Origin: Ilyonectria destructans
Taxonomy: Eukaryota; Ascomycota; Sordariomycetes; Hypocreales; Nectriaceae
Direction of reading: 5' to 3'
Assembly (NCBI GenBank): GCA_020740775.1
Contig: JAHEWK010000045.1
Coordinates: 1-64,000 of the forward strand
Length of the DNA: 64,000 nt
The notes under the pieces were generated by a model. That model was not told where the DNA came from and made no database searches. It saw only the letters and a program-made list of their open reading frames with translations. Position numbers and translations under genes: made by a program. Below, in pieces: positions 1 to 12,500 of this stretch (positions are counted from its first letter, which is position 1; each line of letters begins with the position of its first letter).

Positions 1-1781
1 AACCAATACGCTAGGCTGTTTGTGACGTTTTCGCGGTTAACAGTGGAAAAATGGAGACGCTAGTCTGCGCGAGTTAACCGAGTTTTTACGTAGATGCGCA
101 AGAGCCGCAGCAAGGACGCGACGTGAATGCTGTCGGTAACATTCACAATACGGTGAACCTGAACGCTCCCCCAATTCTACAGAAGCCGACGCGAACGAGA
201 AAAGAACCACCGATACAAGCAAGCTAGGGTGTGTGACGTCAGCGCGTACTGTTACGATGCCCAGGCACGTAAGGCTACGATTTCGTTCGTCATTCTGCTC
301 TAGACATACAAGCATAAGTCTTCCAGTATGGGCAGACCTGTAGTCAGAGGCAAACGCCGGTGGTGTAGCTGTTTTGAGAAGCCGGATGTTTGCTAACCCT
401 TGCCGATGGCAGGAGCTATGGTCCGCGTTGCGAGGGCGAATACAATAGGGCGGGGGGAAGTACAAGAGACATGTCTGCATAAGATGAGCCATAGGCACTT
501 GTGAGGTACATGTGCTGTCGACTAGGGTACATCTGCCCGTACCATGCGATGGAGTTCTATCTCTGGAACACAGGGTACCCGGTGGTTGATTGCTTTTGCT
601 GATGCATGGAGAAAAGCGCATTGACGCGAACGCGTTGATAGCTGACGGGGTAAAAGTGGATGCGGTCTGTGCATCTGCCGGTGTTGGTGGTTGAGCTACC
701 CGGCGTGGTATGAACCCGTATTCGTGCACTGTGCATCCGATAAGCCTAAAAAGCACTGGTAGTGCTGCCAGATCTAGTGGAATCTGTCACCATATTTTCC
801 GCTAGTATTGCGGAACCATTCTGATACCCGCCCACCTGAAGACGCCAGACCCTTTCCGGAACGACGATTGTGGAGGGGAGCAAAAGAGTCAGTGCTGCTG
901 CTGATGTAGACCTCTCTGCCCTCGAGCTTGCTTTGATTCATGCCTGCGAGGAGTTTGAAGGGGAGATTTTGCAGCCACCGGGCCAGAGATGCACGTGAGT
1001 CTAGCCTGCAGACTAACAATTTAGAGGGGTAGCGACGATCTACGATCGGGCGGGTCTACGTTTAGAGGGGATGCACACGTGCTGAATGAAAGGCTGTATG
1101 AGCCGACTTTGATCAACATCACGGTTGAGTTGGAGCCACGTCATCAGCCAGCATCTTTCTGTCAAAGTGAGGCGGAGTGACGCATCACATGCCATGGAGG
1201 AAGCAGCCAATCCGTCCCGTAGCCTTCTACTGCAACGTCGTTTTCCAACAGAAAAGCATGTATATTTTGCGTGCTGATATTTTGCCTAGGCAAGAACTTG
1301 CCTTAGACTTGTGACTTCATCAATGCGTAATCTCCCTGCCGCAAGTCGATTACTCATATCGGGGTCTATGCCGGCTTGGTTTGTCCAAGCTGCAGCTTGG
1401 GTCAAGGCATCATCACGGTGACATCAAGTGGATGTCACAGGTCTTTTTTGGTGCGGGGTCGCCCGCCGACCCCGCAGATTACCGCAAGGCCCTTGCCATC
1501 GCCCCCCAAAGTACGGATGTCAACTCCGCGACACCGTTGGGACCGAAATACTGGATGTACGAGAGTGAAAGCTATACCGTTCGATGGCGCCTATTCCGGT
1601 GATCAAATAAATGCACGTCTTTTCATATCGTGGAGTAGCTTGGCTCAGTTGCTATGGTGGGTTAAAATTTCGCCCGCCTGCAGCGCCAAGTCACTTACAC
1701 ATTGAAAAACAAACATTTTGCAGCAAGTCAATAAACTCCTAATTTTCGATCTACAGTAATACCTAATTACAGACTTCTATA
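1..1781. other. Stretch with no supportable gene
   Basis: There are open frames, the longest a 239-codon minus-strand frame at 37-756, but none shows a recognisable domain, amino-acid bias or splice pattern that I can support. The 3' end abuts the Crypton remnant that follows. I regard it as intergenic or decayed repeat DNA. Confidence 0.4.
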
Positions 1782-4439
1782 CTAATTCCTGGCCTTCCTG
1801 TCGTTTCTAATGGATTTGAATACTTTGTCAAGCGAATTAGAATCCCGTTCCACATCCATTTGCTTCGCTACTACGTCCTCCGCGATATGCTGTGCTGCAG
1901 CCCGCCGAGCAACCTCGTCAATGATCATCTTTCTAGTAGAGAAATACTGCTTTTCAGAGGATGGTTGCCAGTGGGTTCCCCAGTTATGTTTAAGGCTATC
2001 CACAGAGGGTATTCCGCCTAGGCTGTGGCGCCACAAATGTAGCAGATCCTGAACCGTCTTAACAGCTTGCGGGAGCTTATAGCTTGGGGGCTGAGATCTT
2101 TCTGCAACTGACTGACTGGCTTCCCTATTTCCCTGACCCTCCTTTGGCGCAGGTGCAGTTTGTGTGGGAGGAGTAGTATGAATGGGTCGGGCTAAGGGCG
2201 TGGGAGTAGTTTCCCGGGATATATGGCGCCTCTGCTGATGTGGTTTATGGCCGGCGTGTACCTCCTATTGTAAGGTAGCCTTAGACCTTCTAGGGGTCTA
2301 TATGACTGTAAAGGAACCGCCAGTTAGGTTGTCTATCTTGGTGACTAGGATCTGACTAGCTGCTATCAGCTCAGTGTACCTCTGTTGAGCTAGTTGCTTA
2401 GCCGCTAATTGCTGGGCGGCTACAGTTTGAAGTTGAGCTGTGACTACTGGGACTGCTTTCTGAATGGCTGTGATGTGTGATACCTCCTGCGTATGTTTGT
2501 AAGTATCCTTGATTTGGACTGCAAACGCTGCGAATTCCGAATAGCGAAAGACTGGCTCTTTGAAGATGGGGTGGAAAGGGTAGTGCTTGCGTAGGAAAAC
2601 CGCGTCCTGCAGGACCACTTCTTGTAGCCACTCCAGTAGTTCTAGAAAAGTACCGGCAGCCATATTGGGTTTAATGCCGAGCTTTACGGCTTCCTTCGAA
2701 CCAGGGTTATTGTGTGCTGCCTTCTACTTATCTAGTTCAGGCCAGACCTGCGCTAATAGGGAGGCAGGCGGTCGCACAGTAGTATGTGGCATAAAGTAGG
2801 TTCCTGACTACTCTGGGTTAAAGTCGGCTACTGCCTGTATAAACTCGAACGGTAGGGAGGTAAGGTAACAGCCAGTCATCTGATCCCCGTTATTCCACCT
2901 GCCCGCCCGGCGAATCTGTGAGCAGTTAGTTAGAGTAGGTGTAAAAGTAGATAGGATCGTGTAATAGGCAGGGGGTTGTATAAAGTGTGGCCACTTTACT
3001 AGGGCTGAATATGCAATTTTGGCTGACTTTAGCCGAATTTGCAATTCCTCCATACAAATTTCCACAGTTTAGATATGCCTAGTGCTATACTGACATCCGC
3101 TATACCTAGTTGCACTACGTACCTGACCTTCGGCCACGCCTGCAATATCTGCATTCTGCGTGCCGGCTACCCGAGGCGCGTAGCTGACTTTGCTGACCTT
3201 AATACCTGCCTTCTCATAGAAGCGGGAGGTCCAGTCACAAGCAGTCTGATACCAGAGGGGAGCTATATAATAGTCAGGAAGTGTTGGGGACGGAGGGCGA
3301 AGTTACGCGGTGGCACAACACAACACTAACCTTTCGGCTCCTTCGCTGACCGCCGCAGGACCTTTATCCCATACCAGTCTTCGCTTTTTCCAAAGACTGG
3401 AAATTTCTCAGCCTTTTCCGCCTGCCAACGCCAGAAGAAGAAGAATGCTAATGCGCCGATAAGACAGGATCTCGGATCTCGGTAGCGGAGGGCAGCGCCG
3501 TATTCCATCCGCCCGTGTTGGTTTGTCTTCCCGCCGTTCATCACAACAATCAGCGCCTTTATAGTAAATCCTTCAGTTTTGAGACCTTCGTTTGGAAGGC
3601 CGAGGCAAAAGCAGTCCTCCAGTTCCATCGGGAGCCGGTTACTCGACCGTAGCAACATGTAATTCCCGAACAGAAAGTCGACCTGGGTCCATAAGGCGCT
3701 GCCGATAGATATCCGATCTCGTTCAGCCCAGGCTACGGCGGTGTGGTCTGGTATCTGCGCCGGCGAGTATACATCTCTTAAGGTCCCCACGCCTCTATCG
3801 GTATACTCTTTTCGCTTCTTAGACCACGTAGTGGCTAGGATACTGCGCTTGAGAGCTTTCAACGCCACGCCTTGTGGCCGCAGCGCAGGATTGATCCCCC
3901 TAGTTTTCTGCTCATCGTAGAGCTTTTAGATCGCTGAGACGTACCCACGTACAGAATTATACTGCAGTTTAAGCTGGGACTCGAATATTTCGAAGTCAGA
4001 GTCAGAGCTACTGCTACTACTACCATCCTTACCACCAACATAGATGGTGTCCCCTAAAATGGATGTGAATGAGCTGGGGTCCCGGGCGCCAGACTGCTCC
4101 ACGGCAGTAACTGCTTAGCTTACCTGATGCATATTTCCGTCGTTTCGCAGCCTTTTTCGCTTCCTGTTCCTCGAGGTGATGTTTCCTTTCATGTGCGGCC
4201 CTCTTTCCCTTCCTTGGAGCCCGGGATACTACAGCCTCTTTCATAAAGAGCAGTAGTTTGCCTTCATCGACGAGATCTCCGGGCAGCTGTTGACCAGATG
4301 GAATCGGGTCCTGTGGAGGCCATCCTGCAGGTATAGCAGGCCCTTTTTGCTTACACCAGTCCTGCTTATCGTTACTAGGAAAATCCAAGGTAAAATAGAG
4401 CCTCCTCTGTGTATATAGGTGTTGCAGATGCATCTGCAT
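1782..4439 (-). pseudogene. Crypton transposon tyrosine recombinase, decayed
   Basis: Cryptons are DNA transposons moved by a tyrosine recombinase. Read on the minus strand, the pieces form one collinear protein. An N-terminal part lies at 4439-4124. An intron at 4123-4054 (GTAAGC...TTTTAG) joins ASG to DTIYVGG. The Ndc10_II-like/recombinase core follows at 4053-3123 with motifs MLLRSSNRLPMEL, GGKTNQHGRMEY and YRDPRSCLIGALAFFFFWRW. A second intron at 3122-2916 joins AGVAEGQ to IRRAGRWNN, followed by MTGCYL, which holds the likely nucleophilic Tyr. The C-terminal GCR1_C-like domain (LGGIPSVDSLKHNWGTHWQ) ends at 1782. The frame is broken by stops: TAA at about 3928 (QK to *K), TAG after FNPE, TAG after ELDK and two more TAGs near 2240-2300. 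All fit C-to-T or G-to-A changes from Gln or Trp codons. Cryptons lack terminal inverted repeats, so the ends are not defined. The family call is from recognised motifs, not a search. Confidence 0.82.
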
Positions 4440-4485
4440 CTATCTGCATGTACTAACCTGCCATTCCTTCTGCTTAGGCTTGTAA

Positions 4486-6369
4486 TTCCTCAACGTATTC
4501 GGCGGCGACGGTCCGTCTTCTCCACCCGACCCTGTCCGGCAGATCCTCGCGTTCTATACTGCTCAGCTCTTATGCCGCCTCCTCATCTATGCCCTCGACG
4601 ATGAGGAGGAGGAGCAGCATTTCGATAATTGGATATGGCGGTCGGTCTGGACGGTGCGGACTCGTGGCTCTGGCGGAGACTCTCTTAAGGAGCGGCGGGG
4701 TCTCGGCCTGGGTACCCCTATTAACACGTCCGGGATGCTCTGGATCCCCCAAGGCCACATCGACTGGCAGCGGGGTCATATCTCGCTCGAGGTACTGATT
4801 CATCTATACATGTCTCGGAGCCCGCTCCAGGCGAGGCTGGCTCATCAGCCTAACGTCCAGGCTCTCACCACCACCCAGGTCACCGTCGAGCTTCTGTACC
4901 AACAGTTGGTCCGTGACGCCCGGGAAGCGTACGATCAAGGGCGCAATGAGGATGCGGAGAAGCTAGCTGACCGGGCTATCGTCCTTGCCGTCGAGGAGAC
5001 CGCCCGAGCTTACCATCAGCACTTCCTTGCCAAGATCGAGTCATACTGGGACCGAGTACGAGGTAAGTTCGGGCGCCAAATCTTACCTCTTCTTGCTCGG
5101 CTGCAGCACGCCCAAGTGGAATCTGCGGCTGATGCTGGCCGTATCCCCACAGCCCAGACGATTCATGGCATTTACACGGAGGCATGGGCAAAGTACAGTG
5201 AAGCTGTGCTAGCTGATACCGACCCCTCAACAGGAGGTAGTATGCCCGACGAGCTACCTTGTTGGATGTCCACGCGTCAGCGTCTGCCGCCTAAAAACAG
5301 CTGGTCTAACTTTTTGTTCAAATAACTGTTCTGCCGCTCTAAGCCGCCGGCCTGGGATGGACTTTACTTCCTCCAAGTCTACCGAGTATTCAAGGAGTTT
5401 TGGCAAAGTATCTTTGTGTCGGCGGGCCTATTTGATAATCGCTTCGGCGTGCAAATCGGCCGTTACATCCAGATTGCCTTCAATAGTGACCACAGTAAGG
5501 AGGTAAACACAAGCCATGGCCGAGACACCTGGCATCACAGCAAGCCACCCTTCTTCCAGATTCAATACTGGGCTCCCTATTTCTCGCCTCCTCGCGGAGA
5601 GGAAGACACATTCTTGTCATCTGTATATCGCCGCGGCGATTACCCCGAGGGTCTGTCCCCTTACATGACTCCGGTGATTCCATCACCTCGGCATTTTTGG
5701 GGCCTTGAAAGGGCATCCTGGCCACACTGGATGGAGATTATGGGCGATATCGACCGTCTGCACTCTGCCAGCCATGACACCATTCAACGCCATTGCCGGC
5801 GGGCATTGTTGTATGTGACCTATCTAGCGGGCCCAACATGGGGTCGAGACGGGGATATGAACTTTGTACAGCCGTGGTCTGTTGAGAAATCGGACGGTTG
5901 TGAGTACGAAGAGGAGGACGTTTTCCGGATTCCTGTGATGGAAACACACATCTCGAGGCAGATATTCGAATCTGCAGTGAGCCAACCGACCATCCTTCTA
6001 CCAACCCGGGGCAACCTTGTTGGTTTGCTCGATGCTATAGCGTCCCTACCCGGTCATTCGCTTGGGTTCGCAGCACGCCTGCTGTGGACGAGGCGTCGGC
6101 TCAACAATCACAACAGTCAGTATGATCTCCGCAGCCATCTAGAGGCCAAGAAACAGGAAGTAGAGCCCTCCACTCAAAGTCAAACTCTCCTGGGCTGGTT
6201 CCTGAATCAAGCCGAGCCTCCGCAGTGGGATGTTGAACCTGCAGGTGTCTCTGGCGTCGTCATCGAAGAAGAGGGGACGGACGATACGATAGAAGAAGGT
6301 GGATCTCAATCAGAAGAAGATGACGACAGCGATTGGGAGAATAGCGATACCGAAGAATCATCATGGTAA
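4486..6369 (+). pseudogene. Unknown fungal gene with one in-frame stop
   Basis: One reading frame runs from 4486 to the stop at 6367-6369, interrupted only by TAA at 5323-5325 (FLFK*LFCRSKPPAW). Either side of the stop the frame looks coding, so this is one gene of about 627 codons rather than two. A CAA-to-TAA change would explain the break. The start is not resolved. A TAA at 4483 closes the frame upstream, but a fungal branch site TACTAAC (4451-4457) and an acceptor TTAG (ending 4477) suggest an upstream exon. The middle is helical and rich in Ala/Glu (LADRAIVLAVEETARAYHQH), and the last 60 residues are strongly acidic (EEEGTDDTIEEGGSQSEEDD). I recognise no domain. It lies head to head with the Crypton gene and may be a passenger or a neighbouring host gene. 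Confidence 0.5.
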
Positions 6370-6841
6370 GCCGCAGTGGCGAGTTGCCCGGAAAGTGGGG
6401 ATGGTTTATTCGTTCAACTTCATAGGTTGTAAAGTTGATAATTATCTAATTTTGTAAGTTTGCACTAAGTCAGTTTACAGCTTATATTTCGCCACTAAAA
6501 TTTCTACAGGCTTTTATTGATAAATTCTGTAACGTTCAAAAATCATGACAATTAATTTTTGTAAATTTCATATTAATTAATTTGGTAGTGATTAAGTATA
6601 CTACAAAAGCGGCCCAAACAACCTCACGCCGCGAGAGCTTAGCTGAGTTAATATATAGGGTAGATAGGCTTGTGTGGGAAATAGTATATAGTATTTATTA
6701 ATTACCAGGGGGGAGGGGTTTGGCAAATAGTGATAATTTCGTGCGTTTTATGCCACCTTACAAGAGTCGGGGGCCTCTATTCTGGGGAAGTCTACTTAAT
6801 TGATTGCCCATCAATGCAGAGTAAAGTAAAGCCTAATATTC
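6370..6841. other. AT-rich intergenic stretch
   Basis: No gene is visible. The stretch 6420-6720 is clearly AT-rich compared with its flanks (for example TTTATTAATTACC near 6697), as expected of decayed repeat DNA. The Copia remnant begins immediately after. Confidence 0.5.
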
Positions 6842-7486
6842 GATGCCATACTTAGCACTCGCCCAGACATCGTATTTGGTGTCTCTCTCTGCAGCCGATA
6901 TCTGGGAAACCCAACCAACGAATACGTCCAAGTCGCCAAGCGCATCATGAGGTACTTGCGAGGAACGATCGACTTGGAACTCGTTTTCAGCGGACCACTC
7001 AGACCGTTAGTTGGGTACACCGACTCAGACTGGGCTGGCGACCACGACACCAGACGATCAACGGCTGGCTATGTCTTTAACGTCGGCACAGGCGCCATCA
7101 GTTGGAACTCCAAACGACAACCAACGGTCGCGCTGTCATCTTGCGAAGCGGAGTACATAGGACAAACATAATGCACTAAAGAAGCGATCTGGCTACAAGG
7201 GTTGCTGCGCGAACTTCTAGCCCAATACAAACATGGGGACCTTCAGACAACTATCCTCTATGGGGAGAATCAAGGGGCAATTGCAATGGCCAAGAATCCA
7301 CAGTTCTATGTCAGGACTAAGCACATTGACATTCAATGGCATTACGTTCGAGAACGGGTCTCGGATGGAGACGTTGAGCTCCAATATGTCCCAACCGAGC
7401 AACAAATTGCAGATGGACTTACGAAAGCCCTTCCAAAAGACCGTTTTATCGTGTTTCGCAACGCGCTGGGCCTCTCCATCCCATGA
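6842..7486 (+). pseudogene. Ty1/Copia RT end and RNase H remnant
   Basis: The translated frame gives the classical Copia C-terminus. It has STRPDIVFGVSLCSRYLGNPT and AKRIMRYLRGT (end of reverse transcriptase), GYTDSDWAGD and LSSCEAEYIG (RNase H catalytic Asp and Glu region), then KHIDIQWHYVRERV and ADGLTKALPKDRF. An in-frame TAA at about 7169-7171 splits the frame (EYIGQT*CTKEAIWLQ), where the family usually has a polar residue, consistent with CAA to TAA. Everything upstream (gag, protease, integrase, most of RT) is missing, so this is a 5'-truncated copy. A purine-rich stretch GAGAAAAGGAGGTGG at 7517-7531 could be its polypurine tract, followed by LTR-derived sequence up to about 8410. Confidence 0.9.
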
Positions 7487-9515
7487 TTCACTGTTGGCCA
7501 AGCAAGTATGGGTCATGAGAAAAGGAGGTGGCCGGGAACACCTAGCCAACTGACACTCCGCGATTTCTCAACAATCAAGCAACCTACCAACAAACTGACT
7601 TGGGATTTGGAAGCAGCGGCGCCGAAAGTCTATTATATCAAATTCACACGGTCTTTTACTCTTTCCATCATGCCTCAAGTGGGAGAAAATGGGTGCCCAA
7701 CAGTCTATCCCGCTCATCGAGCCTCCAAGCGACCTACAGGTCCTCGGCTCGGAATCCCTCGGCTTCCTACAACAATTCTACAACAATTTCAGCTATATCT
7801 GAACGCTCCTTACGTACATCCGAGAGCCATTTCATTCAGAGACGTATCACACAAGAGAATCCCCTGGCAGATGCCCATGATCGAGACAGTCACAAAATTC
7901 TACAAAATTATAAAACACGGCAAACGCTGCTGGATTGGCTCTTCAGCCTTAATAACCACAGTCCTACGAGGCATGCAACGGAACCTCTTCAATCGGATCC
8001 GGTCAAAGAAAACAAAACAACTCTGACTATGGTACTAAGTCGGCAATACCAACAAAGGACAAGATCAATATCCTCTACATTTACTTCGGAAAATGTAGGC
8101 CTGGGATGAAGTGGGAGATCTGGGGTGCTAAGGCCCCAGTGACCGAAGAATCCAAGGCTGTACTCAAACATCAAACATCAAACAATCTGGAAGATCTGGG
8201 GTGCTAAGGGCCCAGTGACCAAAGAATCTAAGGCTGTTCACCTCACAAATTTATCTATCAAACAATTCGGGAGACCTGGGGTGCTAAGGCCCCAGTGACC
8301 GAACAATCCAACGCAGGTGTGGTAATAGAAGCTCTTTCCTATTTTTCACCCACGAAGGTGTTTTTGAGGTTTTAATAAGGCCACACCCTATTACGCAGAA
8401 ACATCTCGCACCAATGGCTAGAGTGGGAGTGTTGCGATACGTTGTTTAACGGATCAATGGCTATTTCGATCCATTGGTGGCTGGGATGTGGATGTCTTCC
8501 TGTCAATAGCTTCCGCTGGTTAACGCTAGTCTTTTTCTCCTTTAATCAACACAATATGCTCATTTCAACAAGTAAGACTCGACATAGGCACAGAGCATGT
8601 CCCTTTCTGAGAGCTGTAGCTCATAGACTTCTTGAAGCTGACGGAGTTCCAGGATTGCATTACCAACCGAGCACGCTGAAGGAATAACGGAGAGTACTGC
8701 CCTCAAGATGACATCAGCCTCAGTCGAGTCATCGAAAAGAAACCAGAGTCCGAAGCCCACTCCACCCCACATCTTCCAGGGGTTCCATGACGGCATCCTC
8801 GGATACCCCATTTATCCGTAATGAACCCTGGATCATCTAAGATTGGTTGTTGTTGAGATACAATCTGCAAAATTAATGGGTACCCACACTGATGGTAGTG
8901 TGAATGTAGTATATATGCCTGGCCCTTTCAACAGTTGTCAAGTTGAACCCGCACAACGGTTGATACCTCTCTGCAACGTCAGTAGTTCAGGGTATGCTAG
9001 CACTCTATCAACCAGGTGGAAAAGTCCGACTATTTCATCGATGACCTTCTCGCCAGCTTATTATGTAAATGCCTACCGAACGCTTCGTTCTGGGATCTTT
9101 ATACGTCGCTAAGAACTACCTGATCTGCCATTTTGCTTCTTCCATGGCGAAATGCTTCCACGTTGATAAAGAATACTTTTCGCTACACATTCCAAGCATC
9201 TTTAAGACCCAATGCGATGGAGGTCTTGCTTAAATTGTTACATAGAAATAACATCGATCTATAAGATATATAAATATAGTGGGAAGAGATTAAGCTGCTT
9301 GAAAAAGGCTAGCAGATTGATAATAGCGTAAAGGCAGTCGACTAGTTTGTACTTGGTGCTTTCTATCCGTATGAAATAATCAAAATCATTAAATTATTTC
9401 CTGAGCTTGGAATCTCCAACTCTAACACATATGCGGAGCTGATACTGGCCTTCTACTTCCTCGATTGGTGGGTAAAGGTATATAAAGGCTTCGAATCATG
9501 CTCGCCCACAATGCC
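7487..9515. other. Probable LTR/repeat debris, no clear gene
   Basis: Overlapping frames at 7508-8109 do not look like a known protein. The segment follows the Copia remnant and contains a three-copy repeat (8113-8315). A minus-strand open frame at 8560-8811 has helical-looking composition (SVGNAILELRQLQEVYEL) and may be the end of a lost gene, but I cannot support a gene there. From 9200 to 9480 the DNA is AT-rich. Confidence 0.35.
8113..8315. repeat. Three-copy imperfect direct repeat, about 80-bp period
   Basis: A unit of about 49 bp with core CTGGGGTGCTAAGG, then CCAGTGACC and AATC, occurs at about 8113-8161, 8189-8237 and 8269-8315. The spacing is 76-80 bp, and similar spacers (ATCAAACAATC) separate the copies. 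Copies differ by a few substitutions. It lies just beyond the Copia remnant and may be part of an LTR or an independent tandem array. Confidence 0.75.
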
Positions 9516-12500
9516 TCAGCACCGCAGGGTGTCTGTTCCCGCGCCTGCCGCTGCGCAACAGGCCTCATGCTTCAGAAGCAAATCGATGATAGCTTGGTAC
9601 GGCCGTTCTAGGGGTTTTTTAGCCTTCGAGATAGCCTCTTCCAGCGGCGTCCGACCACGGCTATTACGCCTGTTAACCGCGGCTCCTCTTCCTAGAAGAA
9701 GGTCAACTATGGCTTTATTACCCATCGAGACAGCAAGGAATAGGGCCGTCTGCCCACTGGTAGGATTGGGCGAGTCCAAATCAGCTCCAGAATCGAGTAG
9801 TTGTCTAACAACATAATGCTGGCCTTTTTCAACGGCTTTCTTGAGTGGCGTCATGCCATCGGAGAGTTGAATGTTGGGGTCAGCGTTGTGTGCAAGGAGA
9901 ATCTTGACCCCTTCCTCGCACCCCGACGATATCGCAGACATTAGCGGTGTCTTCCCGATTTTGCCTGTCCAGTTGGCGTCGGCGCCGGCAGTGAGCAACA
10001 TGCGGGCCATGTCAAGTCCAGATGGACGGCAAACAGCCCTCATCAGCGGGCTTTCGGCGTCATCAGGGCAAACCTGATCTACCCTGATGTGTTTGCTTGC
10101 GAGCAAGAGCTTTACCTGGTCTGCTCTTCCTTGGTTTACAGCGTGTTGCAGAGGTGTTATCATCCTCAGGCTCTTCCACCCGTATCCGCCCAGAGCATTT
10201 GGATCAATCGCATCTGCTGTGAGCAGGGCTTTGAATGCATCTGTGCGCCGCTCACTATCACGTAGAGCATGCCAGAGAGACGTCCAACCCTGGTCATCCT
10301 TGGAGTTGGTATCCACCCGCCTGTCTGACAGCAGCCGCTGAACCACGGCGTCATTGCCCTGTATGACAGCACCCATCAACGGTGTATAGCCCCTATTTGT
10401 CCTGGAATTAGGATCCACGTCTTGTTTCGTAAGTAGCAAATCCACTACTGAAGTGCAACCTTTCCACGCAGCAATGAATAGAGGCGTGGTACCTCCATTC
10501 GCAAGGCGGATATTTGGCTCGATCTTGGGGTGCTCCAATAGCAGCTTCACCACCGCGGCGTGCCCCTTCGCTGAGGCGCACCATAGCGGCGAGGCACTGA
10601 ACTGTGGATCTGGCAAGTTAGGATTGACGCTCTCGCAGGCGAGGAGCTGTGTGACGACTGACGCCCATCCACTCCTAGCGGCATGCCATAGTGGTGGCGC
10701 TGGGTAATCACCCGCTGAGGAGGGCACGTCCCTTACGGCATGCAGAAAATACAACATCCTCTGGCGATCATCTCCAAATGGTAGCCATTGCCTTGGGGGT
10801 AGTTGAGGCTCACCCTGGGCATCGGGTTCAACGCCCTGTGCTGCGAGCAGCTGCTCCACAATCTGATCATTTCCATGCTCAGCAGCCCAAGATAAAGCCG
10901 TACGCCCATAGTTGTCTTGTTCGTTTGGGTCGTGGCCTTGGCTCAATAGCTCGTTGAGATAACCCCTCAAGCGGAACTCTGCTGCGACGTGCATTGCTGA
11001 TGTCTGAGGAATTGGAAAGGGCGACACAGAGAGAATCCAGTGATCCCATTCCCAGAAATTGGTTGCTTGGACAGAGGCTATGAGTTTCTCCTGGTGTTGC
11101 AAAAAATTCATGATAGTCTGGTCCTTTCCCGGGAGACTGTGATTGGCGTAGTAACCCCAGTTTCTTGCTGCATGGTTGTATAAAGGGTACAGTCTCATAC
11201 GATTCTCAAAGTCATCAGCCGTCGTACAGCACCCGCTGTTGAATGTATCGAAAGAAAGATAGGTTATGCAGGCTTTTGCCATTGATGCCTCACTTGTCGG
11301 GAACCACTTGTCTCCCGCCACGGAGAAGTAGTCATGCGTAGTGTAATGGACTAGGTGGACGGTGTTGGTTTCATCAATTGCCACCAAGCCGCCACACATC
11401 GAGATCATGTCCTCAGTTGCCGGAAGATTCTCTCTATCCAGGTCAACCGAGTTCTCTTCCACCGCAAGAGCGTGCTGAAGCTGTTCCGTAGTGAGGGATT
11501 CGATTGCAAAGGCCAGCCAGGAAAGGACCTTGATCGCGAAGTCTCTGGAGGCTGGTACCTGGCACAGGACTCTCTCCATGACCATGTCATAAGCGCGGCC
11601 ATATGCATCAGACCCGCCGTTAAGCTTCTTCAGAGCTGTGCGGACACTTTTCGGAGATGGCATGCCGTCCAAAGAGTCTGTGTGGAGTTTGGCGAGCAGG
11701 AACCTTGTAAGGCTATCAGTATAGATCAAAGGGGAAGAAAGAGTGTACTTGCATTCCCCGAGCCGCGTGAGCAATTTCTTTCTTGGCCTCCTCTTGCAAG
11801 CTTTTGTTGCGTCCAACGACTCCAGACATGCGAGGTAAACAACTGTCGAGATACAGACGAATATCTTCATCCACGGCACTAACTGGTAACTCGATACTGT
11901 CTTCAAAGTTGCGTCTAATATCAGGTAGATCTCTCGATGTCACGAAAATGTTTACCCCACTGACGGCCTGCAACTTCTTGATCTCGGACAGAAACAGGGC
12001 TCGCTGACCGTCAGAAGTTTGGAATTCGTCAAGGGCATCAACAACAATCAAGACTCTCGAGTAGATATTGCAGACAGATTGCAATGTGCTGGACAGCTTG
12101 TCGAGCAGAGGCCGTGTTCCCTTTGATTTATGGGCTTTATAAAGACTCTCCACGCTCTCGGGCAATGACGGCCGGTTTTGTGCGATTTGCTTCAAGATGT
12201 TTGCCAGGAGAGCATCCGCATTCTGTTCTTCATGCTGCTTGTAGTTTAAGTAGACGTAAGCAACCCTGACAGTATCATCGGATTGAAATTGTTGGATCAA
12301 GTGTGCGATGACGATCGACGCGAGAGTCGTTTTACCGGCACCAGGAATTCCTGGACTGAAGAGTGTCATTTGTTTGGTCTGTAGCCACTCGTTGAACTGA
12401 GTGGAGTTCAGAAACCACTGTCCCGTGCCAACTTGGTGTCGTTTGATATGGTAGACCTGCTGTTTCGCATAGTCAACCTGACTGAGCCAGTCGAGGATGT

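Noticed and set aside
37..756. 239-codon minus-strand open frame
   Set aside because: Composition is irregular, with no domain and no sensible splice context. It is more likely a chance frame in GC-rich DNA.
1782..4439. Starship captain (DUF3435 tyrosine recombinase)
   Set aside because: The motifs match the Ndc10_II/GCR1_C layout of Cryptons, and no large cargo structure or captain-type motif was seen.
11704..11906. Upstream extension of the ankyrin exon frame (MKTVSSYQ...)
   Set aside because: It overlaps the NACHT exon in another frame and crosses the GC-AG intron. The joined gene uses exon 2 in a different frame.
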